Assembly: GCA_014384555.1 (NCBI GenBank)
Contig: JACNFR010000062.1
Coordinates: 1-43,761, forward strand
Reading direction: 5' to 3'
Source: Candidatus Nitrosopumilus sp.
GTDB lineage: Archaea; Thermoproteota; Nitrososphaeria; Nitrososphaerales; Nitrosopumilaceae
DNA: 43,761 nucleotides
Position numbers and translations under genes: made by a program. The number at the start of each line of letters is the position of its first letter. Positions within the stretch are counted from its first letter, which is position 1. Below are positions 1 to 8,481 of this stretch, one piece after another. The notes under the pieces were generated by a model, which was not told the origin of the DNA, searched no databases, and saw only the letters and a program-made list of their open reading frames with translations.

Positions 1-1406
1 GCTTTCTTTTGTTGAATTTCGATTCTACCATCAATTCTCAATAGCTCTGGTTGCTCTTCGTCTTCAGCATACTTGTTAACGCCAACAATTACCCTTTCAG
101 CATCATCAGTTTCTTTTTTCAAACGATATGCATTTGCACGAATTTCTGATTGGAAAAATCCTTTCTCTATTGCCTTAACAGAACCACCCATTTTCTGGAT
201 TTTTTTAAGATATTTCCACACATCAGCCTCAATTTGGTCACATAGTTCCTCCAAGTAATAAGAGCCAGCTAGAGGATCAGCAGTCTTCGTAATTCCACTT
301 TCATGAGCCACAATTTGTTGAGTTCTCAAGGCGATTTTTGCAGATTCTTGAGTCGGAAGTGCTAATGCTTCATCACGAGAATTTGTGTGTAAGGACTGGG
401 TACCACCTGCAACTGCAGCCATTGTTTGAATTGCAACACGAACAATGTTGTTGTTAGGTTGCTGTGCAGTTAATGATTCACCACTAGTTTGAGTATGGAA
501 TTTTAATTGTAATGAACGAGGATTTTTTGCATGAAACATTTCTTTTAATATTTTAGAATAAACTTTTCTTGCAACTCTAAACTTTGCAACTTCTTCAAAG
601 AATTCTATTGTACAACAAAAGAAAAATGACAAACGTGGTGCAAAGTCATCAATTTTTAATCCTTTATCAATACAAGTTTGAATATATGCAATTGCATTAG
701 CCAATGTAAATGCAACTTCTTGTGTTGCAGTACAACCAGCTTCTCTCATATGATATCCTGAAATTGATACAGGATACCATGAAGGAACTTTCTCGGCACA
801 ATATTCTATCATATCTCCAATTAATCGCATGGATGGTTCTGGAGGATAAATGTAGGTGTTTCTTGCAATGTATTCTTTGAGAATATCATTTTGAGTTGTT
901 CCGCGTAGCTCATGGCTTTTGAATCCCTGAGCTTCTCCGACTGCAATGTAATATGCCAAAAGGGTAGATGCTGTAGAATTAATTGTCATGGAAGAACTTA
1001 CTTTTCCTAAAGGAATGCCATCAAAGGCAGTCATCATGTCTTTAATTGAAGTAATAGATACACCAACTTTTCCAACTTCACCTTCAGCTTGTGGAGAATC
1101 GGAATCATATCCAATTTGAGTTGGCAGATCAAATGCCATGCTAAGACCAGTTTGACCTTTTTCAAGCATGAATTTGAATCGCTCATTAGTTAATTTTGCA
1201 TCCCCAAAGCCAGAATATTGTCTCATGGTCCAAAATCGCTCACGGAACATCCCAGGATGAATACCCCTAGTGAAAGGATATGTTCCGGCATCTTCAACAG
1301 GTCTCTTTTTTGAAGATTTTTGATAAATTCTCTTTACGGCATATTTTGAATCTGTAAATATTTTCTTTTCAGGTGTTTTTGATTTTGTAGATTTTTTTGC
1401 AGTCAT
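1..1406 (-). CDS. mcmA1: Methylmalonyl-CoA mutase large (catalytic) subunit, C-terminus cut by window edge
   Basis: Interconverts methylmalonyl-CoA and succinyl-CoA; in ammonia-oxidising archaea this is a step of the 3-hydroxypropionate/4-hydroxybutyrate CO2-fixation cycle. ATG at 1406; 468 codons are in the window and the frame stays open to base 1, so the C-terminal end lies outside. The substrate-barrel residues that separate true mutases from isobutyryl-CoA or 2-hydroxyisobutyryl-CoA mutases can be read: Tyr64 in WTMRQYSGFG (family Y89), Arg182 in ARNTYIYPP (family R207) and His219 in SGYHMREAG (family H244). There is no B12-binding domain in the part seen; that is the separate gene at 8050. 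The meaB stop lies 4 bases before this start, so the two are probably co-transcribed and MeaB serves this enzyme. Confidence 0.96.
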   Translation of the reverse strand, partial: MTAKKSTKSKTPEKKIFTDSKYAVKRIYQKSSKKRPVEDAGTYPFTRGIHPGMFRERFWTMRQYSGFGDAKLTNERFKFMLEKGQTGLSMAFDLPTQIGYDSDSPQAEGEVGKVGVSITSIKDMMTAFDGIPLGKVSSSMTINSTASTLLAYYIAVGEAQGFKSHELRGTTQNDILKEYIARNTYIYPPEPSMRLIGDMIEYCAEKVPSWYPVSISGYHMREAGCTATQEVAFTLANAIAYIQTCIDKGLKIDDFAPRLSFFFCCTIEFFEEVAKFRVARKVYSKILKEMFHAKNPRSLQLKFHTQTSGESLTAQQPNNNIVRVAIQTMAAVAGGTQSLHTNSRDEALALPTQESAKIALRTQQIVAHESGITKTADPLAGSYYLEELCDQIEADVWKYLKKIQKMGGSVKAIEKGFFQSEIRANAYRLKKETDDAERVIVGVNKYAEDEEQPELLRIDGRIEIQQKK

Positions 1407-1410
1407 AATA

Positions 1411-2355
1411 TCACTTTATCAAAGATTTTGTAATTTTGTCCCCAGCTAAGAAAGGATCAATGTCTTTTGATTGTAATTTTTTAAGATATTTTGAAAAGGT
1501 TTTATCAGAAACTAGCAACTCATCAATCTTTTCTTTGATGTTATTTAAAACAATATCCTTTAGTTCTGCCTCTAGCCGTTCTTTATCCTTGGCTTCTTTG
1601 AATTGTCTTTTGGATTTCATCATATCTTTCAAAGTTTTAGCAAATACAGTGATTCCAGAATTCTTTTTTACAGATGTTTTTAGAATCACGGGGTTTCTAA
1701 CAGAATCCCCAATAAAATCACGTACAGCATCAAATAGCTGGTTTGTTCCGGCAAGGTCACTTTTGTTAACTAGATAGATATCTCCAATTTCAGTCAAACC
1801 TGCTTTGATTGTTTGAATGCTATCACCAGTGTTTGGATTAAACACAACAACGGTAATATCAGCAATATTTGAAATTTCAACTTCAGTTTGTCCTGCCCCC
1901 ACACTTTCAATGATTATAGGATTAAATCCAGCATATTCTAAAACTCGAATACTATTTCGTAATGAACGAGATACAGCTCCTGTTGCACCTCTTGATGCAA
2001 TGCTGCGAATGTATGTACCAGAATCAGTCGATTCACTCATTCTAACTCTATCACCAAGTATAGCCCCGCCAGTTACATGACTTGTAGGGTCAACTGCCAA
2101 TACGGCAGGTTTTGTGCCTAATTTTTTCATGGCCATTGCAGTTTTGTTAATCAATGAACTTTTTCCAGCTCCTGCAGGGCCCGTAATTCCAATTATAATT
2201 GAATTTCCACTAGATTTGAAAATTTTCTTTAACAATTTTTTTGCTTCTATTTGATCATTTTCAACAATAGTTATTGCCTTAGCAATTGCTCCACGTTTTC
2301 CTTTTTTAAGATCAGCAAGCAAATCCAAGATATAGTGAATTAAGTAGAGGTGCAA
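1411..2355 (-). CDS. meaB: MeaB/ArgK-type P-loop GTPase, mutase chaperone
   Basis: G3E-family GTPase that protects methylmalonyl-CoA mutase and gates its cobalamin loading. Walker A GPAGAGKS at residues 59-66, a switch-like ESVGAGQTEVEIS at 150-162 and the guanine-specificity motif NKSD at 197-200 are visible. The length of 314 aa fits the family. The start is uncertain: the reading given begins with TTG at 2355, and a second in-frame TTG at 2328 gives a product starting nearer the usual LLADLKKGKRGAIAKAIT region; no in-frame ATG lies upstream of the conserved part. It sits 18 bases after the membrane-protein gene and 4 bases before the mutase large subunit, so it belongs to the same transcript. 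Confidence 0.95.
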   Translation of the reverse strand: MHLYLIHYILDLLADLKKGKRGAIAKAITIVENDQIEAKKLLKKIFKSSGNSIIIGITGPAGAGKSSLINKTAMAMKKLGTKPAVLAVDPTSHVTGGAILGDRVRMSESTDSGTYIRSIASRGATGAVSRSLRNSIRVLEYAGFNPIIIESVGAGQTEVEISNIADITVVVFNPNTGDSIQTIKAGLTEIGDIYLVNKSDLAGTNQLFDAVRDFIGDSVRNPVILKTSVKKNSGITVFAKTLKDMMKSKRQFKEAKDKERLEAELKDIVLNNIKEKIDELLVSDKTFSKYLKKLQSKDIDPFLAGDKITKSLIK

Positions 2356-2373
2356 TAAAATCTTGTGTTCGAT

Positions 2374-2781
2374 CTAAGGGGTAGAATAGATTACAGGTGG
2401 AATAGCATCACCTAAAGGATGAATTTCAGTTTTTAATTGTATATGACCTAATTCTTCATGATCAATTTCTAAAACAATTGGATGAATTGCCCAACCATAT
2501 TTTGGCTCATTTGAAAATGGGATAATTTCAATAAATTCTGAATCAGAAAATGTTTTTTGGAAGGATTCATCCATACCAAGAATTTCCATTATAACATTAG
2601 TTGTTTTTTGAGATTTGTCATAAAAAGAAACTTCAACATAGCCAGCATCATAGTAAACAGCATCTACTTGAAATGTTTCTCGCAAGACATCTTTATCATC
2701 AGAGGCACCTCCAGTTAAAAATACAATTGCCAATACAGTGAAAACTCCTAGGAAAATAGGAGGGCCTAGTTTTTTAGCCAT
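2374..2781 (-). CDS. Small membrane-anchored protein of unknown function
   Basis: 135 aa, not recognised. Residues 8-25 (PIFLGVFTVLAIVFLTGG) form one membrane segment or uncleaved signal anchor. The rest is an acidic, beta-rich domain with many aromatic residues, probably outside the cell, with no Cys and no catalytic signature seen. ATG at 2781 overlaps the last 8 bases of the aminopeptidase gene, so translation is probably coupled. It lies between the aminopeptidase and meaB in one unit. Nothing in the sequence links it mechanistically to the mutase. Confidence 0.8.
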   Translation of the reverse strand: MAKKLGPPIFLGVFTVLAIVFLTGGASDDKDVLRETFQVDAVYYDAGYVEVSFYDKSQKTTNVIMEILGMDESFQKTFSDSEFIEIIPFSNEPKYGWAIHPIVLEIDHEELGHIQLKTEIHPLGDAIPPVIYSTP

Positions 2782-5275
2782 CTTTAAACTCTTTTCTCAT
2801 TCGTCTAAGGAATTTTGAGTTTATTCTAATTCGTTCTAGAGTTTGGGATTGAGTGCGTTCAGTTCCAGGTGTAGGATTCTTTTTGAAAAATGTTTTAATT
2901 TCTTTTTCCATAGAATCATCTGCAACAGATGTAATACTTGCTACAATTCGATTAAATAATGGGTTTCCATGTCCAACTTTTTTGTTGATATTTTTCCAAT
3001 TTTTCTTCAACCAGAACCACAAAACTTTATCTCCATATGGATTTGCAGCCACTTTCATAATTGGTAATTGCATATTTTGAGAACGAACATGGGAGGTTTG
3101 TGAGAAATCAAGAGATTTTAAAAGTAATTTTTTGTCTTTAAATCCGCATAATGCACCCAAGAATCGAAGTTTTTCCTCCATCGTTTTGGCATTCTTGTAG
3201 AGTTTTGTTAGTTCTGCATGAGTTTTTGAATTTCCATTCCATGCAGCAATAGAAAGAATTGGTTCTACCAAGTCAGGAGAAATAGAATTAGGAGATTTTA
3301 AGAATTTTTTATAACGCCTTAGTGCCTCATCAGTAACGTCATCATCATTCATTTTACCTAAAACAGAAATTGTAAATCCACGTAATAATGCATCAGTGTG
3401 TTTATCAGATTTTTGTGGCTCCCAACCTAAATTAAACAAAATCTTTCTAAAGTAATTTACAGCGTACCCACGAATTTCTTCTGCAAAGGGTTCATCAAAT
3501 GCACGGAAATACAATGATGCCAAATTATGTGCAACGTTAACAGAAGCAAGATAACTATCTTCATCAAAATATGCATCTGAAAAGTCCAGATAATTTCTAA
3601 CTTGTTCATCACCTGAAACACATAAAGAAAACAAATCATTTTGAATAGCCCATCTGTCAATTGCAGGCATACGTTTCTCATCTACCAACATTTTCAAATC
3701 AAGTAAAATACCTTCATCATATTTCACTCGATAGAATCCTTTACGTCCATAATTTGCAACAAATCCCAAGGTATTCTTTGGCAGTTTAACAGACATTGAT
3801 TTTGTAGTGAATAGTTTTTTTGAAATCTCAGATTCCAATCCCAGAGACATAGGGATAGACCACAACCCTTTACTGAATTTTTTATCAGGTTCAAGAAGAT
3901 ATCTTTTCTGTTTTAATTTCAAATTATTTCCATCTTGATTTATTTCAACTAGAGGGAATCCAGGCTGTTTTAGCCATGTATTTACCATTGAAGATACAGG
4001 CATTTTAGATGCCTTACCAATTGCATCCCACAAATCTTGGCCTTTTGCATTTTGATATTTGAAATCAGACAAATATTTTTTCAAACCTTTTTGGAAATTT
4101 GGTTCACCAACATAATTTTCAAGCATTCGAAGAACACATCCACCTTTATCATATGAAATAGCATCAAAGATTTCACGGATTTCTGCAGGAGAATTCACTT
4201 TAACATCAATAGGATGAGTTGTCTTTAGAGAATCAAGACCCATTGCAACATTCATTGCATCTTCAACAAACTGATCCCACAAATCCCATTCAGGATAGAA
4301 TTTATCAACAAATTTTGTTGCCATAAAAGTTGCAAAACTCTCATTTAGCCACAAATCATTCCACCATTTCATAGTTACAAGATTTCCAAACCACTGATGT
4401 GCAATTTCATGTGAAATTACTTCAGCAATGAATTGCTTAGTTCTGGTAGAAGATGTTTTAGGATCATATAGTAAAATAGTCTCTCTGAAAGTAATTGCAC
4501 CCCAGTTTTCCATAGCTCCTGCTGCAAAATCAGGAACTGCAATCAAATCTAGTTTTGGTAATGGATATTTGATTCCAAAATATTTTTCATATGACGTAAG
4601 AAGTTTCTTTCCCAAATCCAAAGAGAACTTTCCTTTGGATTTGTTACCCTTAGTTGTAATCACACTAATCTTTATTTTACCAACTTTGCCTGTCAGATAT
4701 TCAAATTCTCCAACTCCAAGATAGATCAAATATGTAGAAACTATTGGAGTTTTTGAAAAACTATACAAAGTTTTACTACCAATTTTTTTCTTGGATTTAA
4801 TTGGCATGTTTGAAATTGCAGTGAATTTGTTATCTGCAATAATAGAAATATCAAATGTTGCCTTAGCCTCAGGCTCATCCCAACATGGAAATGCACGTCT
4901 AGCATCAGCTGCTTCGAATTGAGTAGTTGCAAGATACTTGGTCTTTCCATTTTGAACATATTGACTTCGATAAAATCCAAGTAATCTATCATTTAGAATT
5001 CCTTTAAATTCCAAATCCACAGTAATTTTACCTTTGACTTTTTCAGATAATTTAATTTCCAACTCTTCATTTTTTTCATGTAATTTTGGGATAGATTTGA
5101 TAATTTTCCCCTTGAATTTGACTTGACAGAAAATAATTTTTAATTCAGCACAATGCATAATGATAGAATTTGTAGATTTTCTACAATCTGCAGTGATAGA
5201 TTCAATTCCATCAAAAGTAAATTTCTTGAGATCAGGTTCAAATGTTAACTGATAGTTGATTGGAATTACGTTCAC
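2774..5275 (-). CDS. M1-family zinc aminopeptidase (tricorn-interacting factor F2/F3-like)
   Basis: Removes N-terminal residues from peptides, probably in the cytosol downstream of the proteasome; there is no signal peptide. The 833 aa chain has the exopeptidase motif GAMENW at 253-258 and the zinc site HEIAH at 289-293, with the third ligand Glu312 in LNESFA, which gives the exact HExxH-x18-E spacing. The C-terminal half is the ERAP1-like helical domain. The start is GTG at 5275. A TATA-like ACTTAAAGTG (5294-5303) lies about 24 bases upstream, which supports a leaderless transcript from this GTG. First gene of the four-gene operon ending in mcmA1. Confidence 0.95.
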   Translation of the reverse strand: MNVIPINYQLTFEPDLKKFTFDGIESITADCRKSTNSIIMHCAELKIIFCQVKFKGKIIKSIPKLHEKNEELEIKLSEKVKGKITVDLEFKGILNDRLLGFYRSQYVQNGKTKYLATTQFEAADARRAFPCWDEPEAKATFDISIIADNKFTAISNMPIKSKKKIGSKTLYSFSKTPIVSTYLIYLGVGEFEYLTGKVGKIKISVITTKGNKSKGKFSLDLGKKLLTSYEKYFGIKYPLPKLDLIAVPDFAAGAMENWGAITFRETILLYDPKTSSTRTKQFIAEVISHEIAHQWFGNLVTMKWWNDLWLNESFATFMATKFVDKFYPEWDLWDQFVEDAMNVAMGLDSLKTTHPIDVKVNSPAEIREIFDAISYDKGGCVLRMLENYVGEPNFQKGLKKYLSDFKYQNAKGQDLWDAIGKASKMPVSSMVNTWLKQPGFPLVEINQDGNNLKLKQKRYLLEPDKKFSKGLWSIPMSLGLESEISKKLFTTKSMSVKLPKNTLGFVANYGRKGFYRVKYDEGILLDLKMLVDEKRMPAIDRWAIQNDLFSLCVSGDEQVRNYLDFSDAYFDEDSYLASVNVAHNLASLYFRAFDEPFAEEIRGYAVNYFRKILFNLGWEPQKSDKHTDALLRGFTISVLGKMNDDDVTDEALRRYKKFLKSPNSISPDLVEPILSIAAWNGNSKTHAELTKLYKNAKTMEEKLRFLGALCGFKDKKLLLKSLDFSQTSHVRSQNMQLPIMKVAANPYGDKVLWFWLKKNWKNINKKVGHGNPLFNRIVASITSVADDSMEKEIKTFFKKNPTPGTERTQSQTLERIRINSKFLRRMRKEFKDG

Positions 5276-5321
5276 ATTTGAGGTATTTTGATTACACTTT
5301 AAGTAGATTTTCTATTCTAAA

Positions 5322-5483
5322 TCAGGTCCAAGGATCAGATTTTTCATCCCAAGTGATAGCACTGAATCCAGTTTCATCTAATGTGTCACTATTCTTAATC
5401 GTAAATAATAGACATTCATCAGAACAATGAGTGACCTCAGAATTTTTCATAAATTTTTTGCAATTTTTACAATATTGTCCCAT
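5322..5483 (-). CDS. 53-aa cysteine-rich mini zinc-binding protein
   Basis: ATG at 5483, TGA at 5322. Cys5-x2-Cys8 near the start and Cys20-x3-Cys24 after the sequence EVTHCSDEC make four likely zinc ligands, with His19 as a possible alternative. The C-terminal half is acidic and ends in WDEKSDPWT. I do not recognise the family. It resembles the small treble-clef or zinc-ribbon proteins common in archaea. It stands alone between the aminopeptidase and the divergent regulator at 5646. No strong promoter is obvious, so expression is inferred only from the well-formed frame. Confidence 0.65.
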   Translation of the reverse strand: MGQYCKNCKKFMKNSEVTHCSDECLLFTIKNSDTLDETGFSAITWDEKSDPWT

Positions 5484-5611
5484 ATCACAAATGAATTATT
5501 GGTGTATCCTTCACAAAAATTCCCTCATTAAGTATAGAAGAATTATTTTATTTTATAATTAATTACGATTATCAAATTTGAGAACAGATTTTTAGTCATA
5601 TTTGAATCAAC

Positions 5612-5619
5612 TTTATATT
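5612..5619 (+). promoter_or_regulatory. TATA-like box for the gene at 5646
   Basis: TTTATATT lies about 30 bases before the ATG at 5646. That fits a transcript beginning only a few bases before the start codon. Assigned from base composition and spacing only. Confidence 0.5.
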
Positions 5620-5645
5620 CAATCCATTTAGGGTATCTGTGTAAA

Positions 5646-6230
5646 ATGGATTCCACCATTAAACGACAGCAACATACTCCGAAAAAGGAAAAAACACGTA
5701 GTATTACATATCGTCTTCCAGTGAAACTAGTAGAAGCGATTGAAACTGAAGCCATGAATAGTAACATTTCCCACAACGTGATGGCAAAGCAAATTTTAGA
5801 AAAATATATTCAATGGGACAGATTTGCAAACAAAATAGGAATTATTCCAGTCCCTAAAAAAATTCTCGATACTTTGGGAATAGAAATGACATCTGGAGAA
5901 ATTAATGAAATCATCAACGTCATAAAACCCGTAATCAAAGACACAGTATTATTTATCAAAGGAAAATATGATTTGAAAAGATGTATTGAGACATTAGAAG
6001 ATTATATGCGCGCATCAGGAATGAAATCAGATCATAGGATAGAAGGCGACATGCACCATTTCATTATTCAGCATGAATTGGGAAGTAATTGGTCCATATT
6101 TACACAGCAACTGTTACAAGAAATATTCAAAGAATTTCTACCAGATGCAAAAATGGAATGTCAAACAACAGAATCAACAGTTATTGCATCAATTGCATTA
6201 GGCGGAGATTTCAGCGAACATGTCTATTAA
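5646..6230 (+). CDS. Probable ribbon-helix-helix regulator with unknown C-terminal domain
   Basis: 194 aa. Residues 1-16 are a basic, Lys/Arg-rich tail. Residues 17-53 (SITYRLPVKLVEAIE... followed by two helices) have the strand-helix-helix pattern of Arc/CopG-type DNA-binding proteins. The remaining 140 residues are predicted alpha/beta, with a conserved-looking HHFIIQHELGSNWSIF stretch around 138-153. I cannot assign this domain; a ligand-sensing or oligomerisation role is only a guess. Convergent with the winged-helix gene at 6242, with 11 bases between the stops. The upstream TATA-like box supports the ATG chosen. Confidence 0.75.
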   Translation: MDSTIKRQQHTPKKEKTRSITYRLPVKLVEAIETEAMNSNISHNVMAKQILEKYIQWDRFANKIGIIPVPKKILDTLGIEMTSGEINEIINVIKPVIKDTVLFIKGKYDLKRCIETLEDYMRASGMKSDHRIEGDMHHFIIQHELGSNWSIFTQQLLQEIFKEFLPDAKMECQTTESTVIASIALGGDFSEHVY

Positions 6231-6241
6231 AAAAATAAAGA

Positions 6242-6571
6242 TTAGATTTTGTTAAAAACCACTTCGACATCTATTTTCCCATTACTGAAACTAGTATTGA
6301 CTTCTTTGATTTTGCTTTTATACAAAAACAATCGTTTACCCTCTTCTGTGATTACACCTGAAGTTCTAATCATCTTTGAATCATGTAATTGTTGTATTCT
6401 TCGATAAACAGTACTCAAGGGAATAATTTTTTCTCGCGATACTTCTATGGCAGATTTTGGAGTATCCATTATTGCATCTAAAATAGATCTACAATATTTG
6501 TCAGAAAGAATTTCAAGAAAGGATTCTTTTTGTTCAGGTTCTTCAATTTTTAATTGTGTTAGTGTTTGCAT
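6242..6571 (-). CDS. Winged-helix (ArsR-like) transcriptional regulator
   Basis: 109 aa, single wHTH domain. The recognition region IEVSREKIIPLSTVYRRIQQL (about 43-63) is followed by a wing MIRTSGVITEEGKRLFLYKS (about 69-88). This is typical of archaeal one-domain regulators in which the helix STVYRRI reads DNA. No metal-binding cysteines are present, so an ArsR-type metal sensor is unlikely despite the fold. It lies downstream of the TFB gene on the same strand, separated by 78 bases, and is convergent with the RHH-like gene. The target is unknown. Confidence 0.85.
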   Translation of the reverse strand: MQTLTQLKIEEPEQKESFLEILSDKYCRSILDAIMDTPKSAIEVSREKIIPLSTVYRRIQQLHDSKMIRTSGVITEEGKRLFLYKSKIKEVNTSFSNGKIDVEVVFNKI

Positions 6572-6649
6572 AACTTAACTAGGTGATTTTAGGATATAAT
6601 CACTGGGCAGACACATGCGTGCAGTGCAAGGCAGAAATGAATTGTAGTT

Positions 6650-7543
6650 TTATTGATGTTCGGCCTTTAAGCCCTTGTAACGATTTCTAATTGTAACTTC
6701 AGTTACCCCTGCAGCTTCTGCAAGATCTCGTTGGGTAATGGACACACCATTTTTGACACATGACAGATAAAGTGCAGTTGCAGCAAGTCCCATAGGATCT
6801 TTTCCAGCAGATTCTTTACGTTCTTGTGCTTCTTTGAGTACTTTAACAGCATATCGTTTAGTTTTTTCAGATATCTCAAGCTTGCTTGAAATTCTTGCAA
6901 TACATTGAATTGAATCAACTACAGGCATTTTTAATTCCAATTCATGATGCAGTAATCTATAGCATCTTGCAATATCTTTTCGTTTAACATTTGCAGCATC
7001 TGCAACATCTTTCAAAGTTCTAGGAGTTTCAGTGTCTCTACATGCAGCATACAAAGATGCGGCAATCATTGCAGAAATAGATCTTCCTCTAACAAGTTTT
7101 TTTTCTAATGCTTTTCTGTAAATATAAGCTGCTTTTTCCAAAACATTTGCAGGAACTGAAACTTTGTCTTTTAATTTATTTAAATCACTTAGAGCTTGTC
7201 TTAGATTTCTATCTACAGGAGCATGAACTTGACTTCTACTATCCCACGTTCTTAATCTTTCAATAGTACTTTTCATAGATGTGGAAAGTGGTTTTCCAGA
7301 TGCATCTTTGTTTAAGGGGTTAATCACAGTAGACAATCCCATGTCATGTATCATCAGTGATGAAGGAGCGCCAGTTCGTGCAGGATCTGCACCACCATCC
7401 TTTTGAAATGATCTCCATTCAGGACCAGACTCTTGAGATTTTTCAGTAATTACATATCCACATTTTCCACAAAATTGTTCACCTGTAACTTCATCAGACA
7501 ATAGAGAATTTTTTCCACAACGGGCACATGTTGGATTATCCAT
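6650..7543 (-). CDS. tfb: Transcription initiation factor B (TFB), first of two copies
   Basis: Bridges TBP-bound promoter DNA and RNA polymerase. 297 aa: N-terminal zinc ribbon with Cys6, Cys9, Cys25 and Cys28 (CARC...CGKCG), a B-reader/linker containing SGPEWRSF, then two cyclin-like repeats (about 105-195 and 205-295). The second repeat ends in the BRE-reading helix-turn-helix TQRDLAEAAGVTEVTIRNRYK. The ATG at 7543 leaves the usual 5 residues before the first Cys. A second TFB is encoded at 28529; multiple TFBs are normal in this lineage and may give promoter selectivity. Confidence 0.97.
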   Translation of the reverse strand: MDNPTCARCGKNSLLSDEVTGEQFCGKCGYVITEKSQESGPEWRSFQKDGGADPARTGAPSSLMIHDMGLSTVINPLNKDASGKPLSTSMKSTIERLRTWDSRSQVHAPVDRNLRQALSDLNKLKDKVSVPANVLEKAAYIYRKALEKKLVRGRSISAMIAASLYAACRDTETPRTLKDVADAANVKRKDIARCYRLLHHELELKMPVVDSIQCIARISSKLEISEKTKRYAVKVLKEAQERKESAGKDPMGLAATALYLSCVKNGVSITQRDLAEAAGVTEVTIRNRYKGLKAEHQ

Positions 7544-7684
7544 GTTAATTTTCTACCTCGTTAATTGTAATAGATACGATTGACATACAATAAGTTGTGA
7601 CATAATTAGACATGATTTAGAAGCATTTCTCATCTATAAGAAGTGTGAGTATTTTCGTAGTGGGATGGCAAAGAAGTTTAGAGT

Positions 7685-7948
7685 TTATGCTCCAACTATA
7701 ATTTCAGGGGAAGACATGCCTCCATAACCAGGATCAATGGTTTGTTTAGGATTCAACGATGTGTCATGATGACATTTTTTATTGCATACGGGACAAAATT
7801 TTCTATCAAGGACAATACATTGGCAAATATGATTTTTCACATATGCTTGAGCTGCGTTATTCCATTCACCAGTACCATTACAATATACGCAAGTATTTGT
7901 GGATGACGAACCTGCACCTTTACAAAAATCACAAACATCATCAGTCAT
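7685..7948 (-). CDS. Small cysteine-rich protein with DnaJ-type zinc motifs
   Basis: 87 aa with CDFCKGAG (6-13), CVYCNGTG (20-27) and CPVCNKKCHHD (53-63), plus CQC at 43-45. The CxxCxGxG pairs are the zinc-binding repeats of DnaJ, but there is no J domain. A role as a small chaperone-like or metal-handling protein is inference. The nearest TATA-like sequence upstream is an AAATATATTG element near 7982. It is flanked by the TFB gene and the divergent mutase small subunit. It is the largest of the tiny zinc proteins in this window. Confidence 0.8.
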   Translation of the reverse strand: MTDDVCDFCKGAGSSSTNTCVYCNGTGEWNNAAQAYVKNHICQCIVLDRKFCPVCNKKCHHDTSLNPKQTIDPGYGGMSSPEIIVGA

Positions 7949-8018
7949 ATCTTATCTACAATATTGAGGAATGAATCAATATATTTGAAGAGGTGTAGGA
8001 GTGTAAATCAAATAAAGC

Positions 8019-8028
8019 TTTTAAAATA
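8019..8028 (+). promoter_or_regulatory. TATA-like box for mcmA2
   Basis: TTTTAAAATA is centred about 26 bases before the ATG at 8050, the spacing expected for a leaderless archaeal transcript. Confidence 0.6.
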
Positions 8029-8049
8029 TCCCAGAATACAACTATAATC

Positions 8050-8472
8050 ATGAAGCAAAAAGCAGCATCTCGAAGTATCAAAATTTTAGTTGCCAAACTA
8101 GGATTAGATGGACACGATAGAGGAGCCCTCGTATTGTGCAGAGCATTTAGAGATGCAGGGATGGAAGTAATCTATTCAGGACTTTTTGCCACTCCAGATA
8201 GAATTGCACAAATTGCAGAAGATGAAGATGTAGATGCAATTGCAATGAGTTTGTTAAACGGTGCTCATGGAACATTATTTCCAAGGGTAGTCAAGACTCT
8301 CAAAAAGAAAGGAATCAAAGACGTGTTAATAGTGGGAGGAGGAGTAATACCGGAAATTGATCACAAAGATTTAGTAAAATCAGGAGTTGATCATGTATTT
8401 GGTCCAGGTACACCACTGCCAACAATCATTGATCATATTACAACTGGTGTATCTAAATTAAGAAAAATATAA
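8050..8472 (+). CDS. mcmA2: Methylmalonyl-CoA mutase small subunit, B12-binding domain
   Basis: 140 aa Rossmann-like cobalamin-binding domain that partners the catalytic subunit encoded at 1-1406. The base-off/His-on motif is visible as GLDGHDRGALV at residues 18-28: Asp-x-His-x-x-Gly, where the His coordinates cobalt. The later GGG at 97-99 and GPGT (about 120) match the tail-binding loops. In bacteria this domain is usually fused to the barrel; here, as in other archaea, it is a separate gene about 6.6 kb from the large subunit, with its own promoter. It is convergent with ilvC, with 9 bases between stops. Confidence 0.96.
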   Translation: MKQKAASRSIKILVAKLGLDGHDRGALVLCRAFRDAGMEVIYSGLFATPDRIAQIAEDEDVDAIAMSLLNGAHGTLFPRVVKTLKKKGIKDVLIVGGGVIPEIDHKDLVKSGVDHVFGPGTPLPTIIDHITTGVSKLRKI

Positions 8473-8481
8473 GAAAAAAGA

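Noticed and set aside
7666-7728. 20-codon frame on the plus strand (MAKKFRVYAPTI...)
   Set aside because: It overlaps the 3' end of the minus-strand zinc protein gene antisense, has no visible promoter and no recognisable motif.
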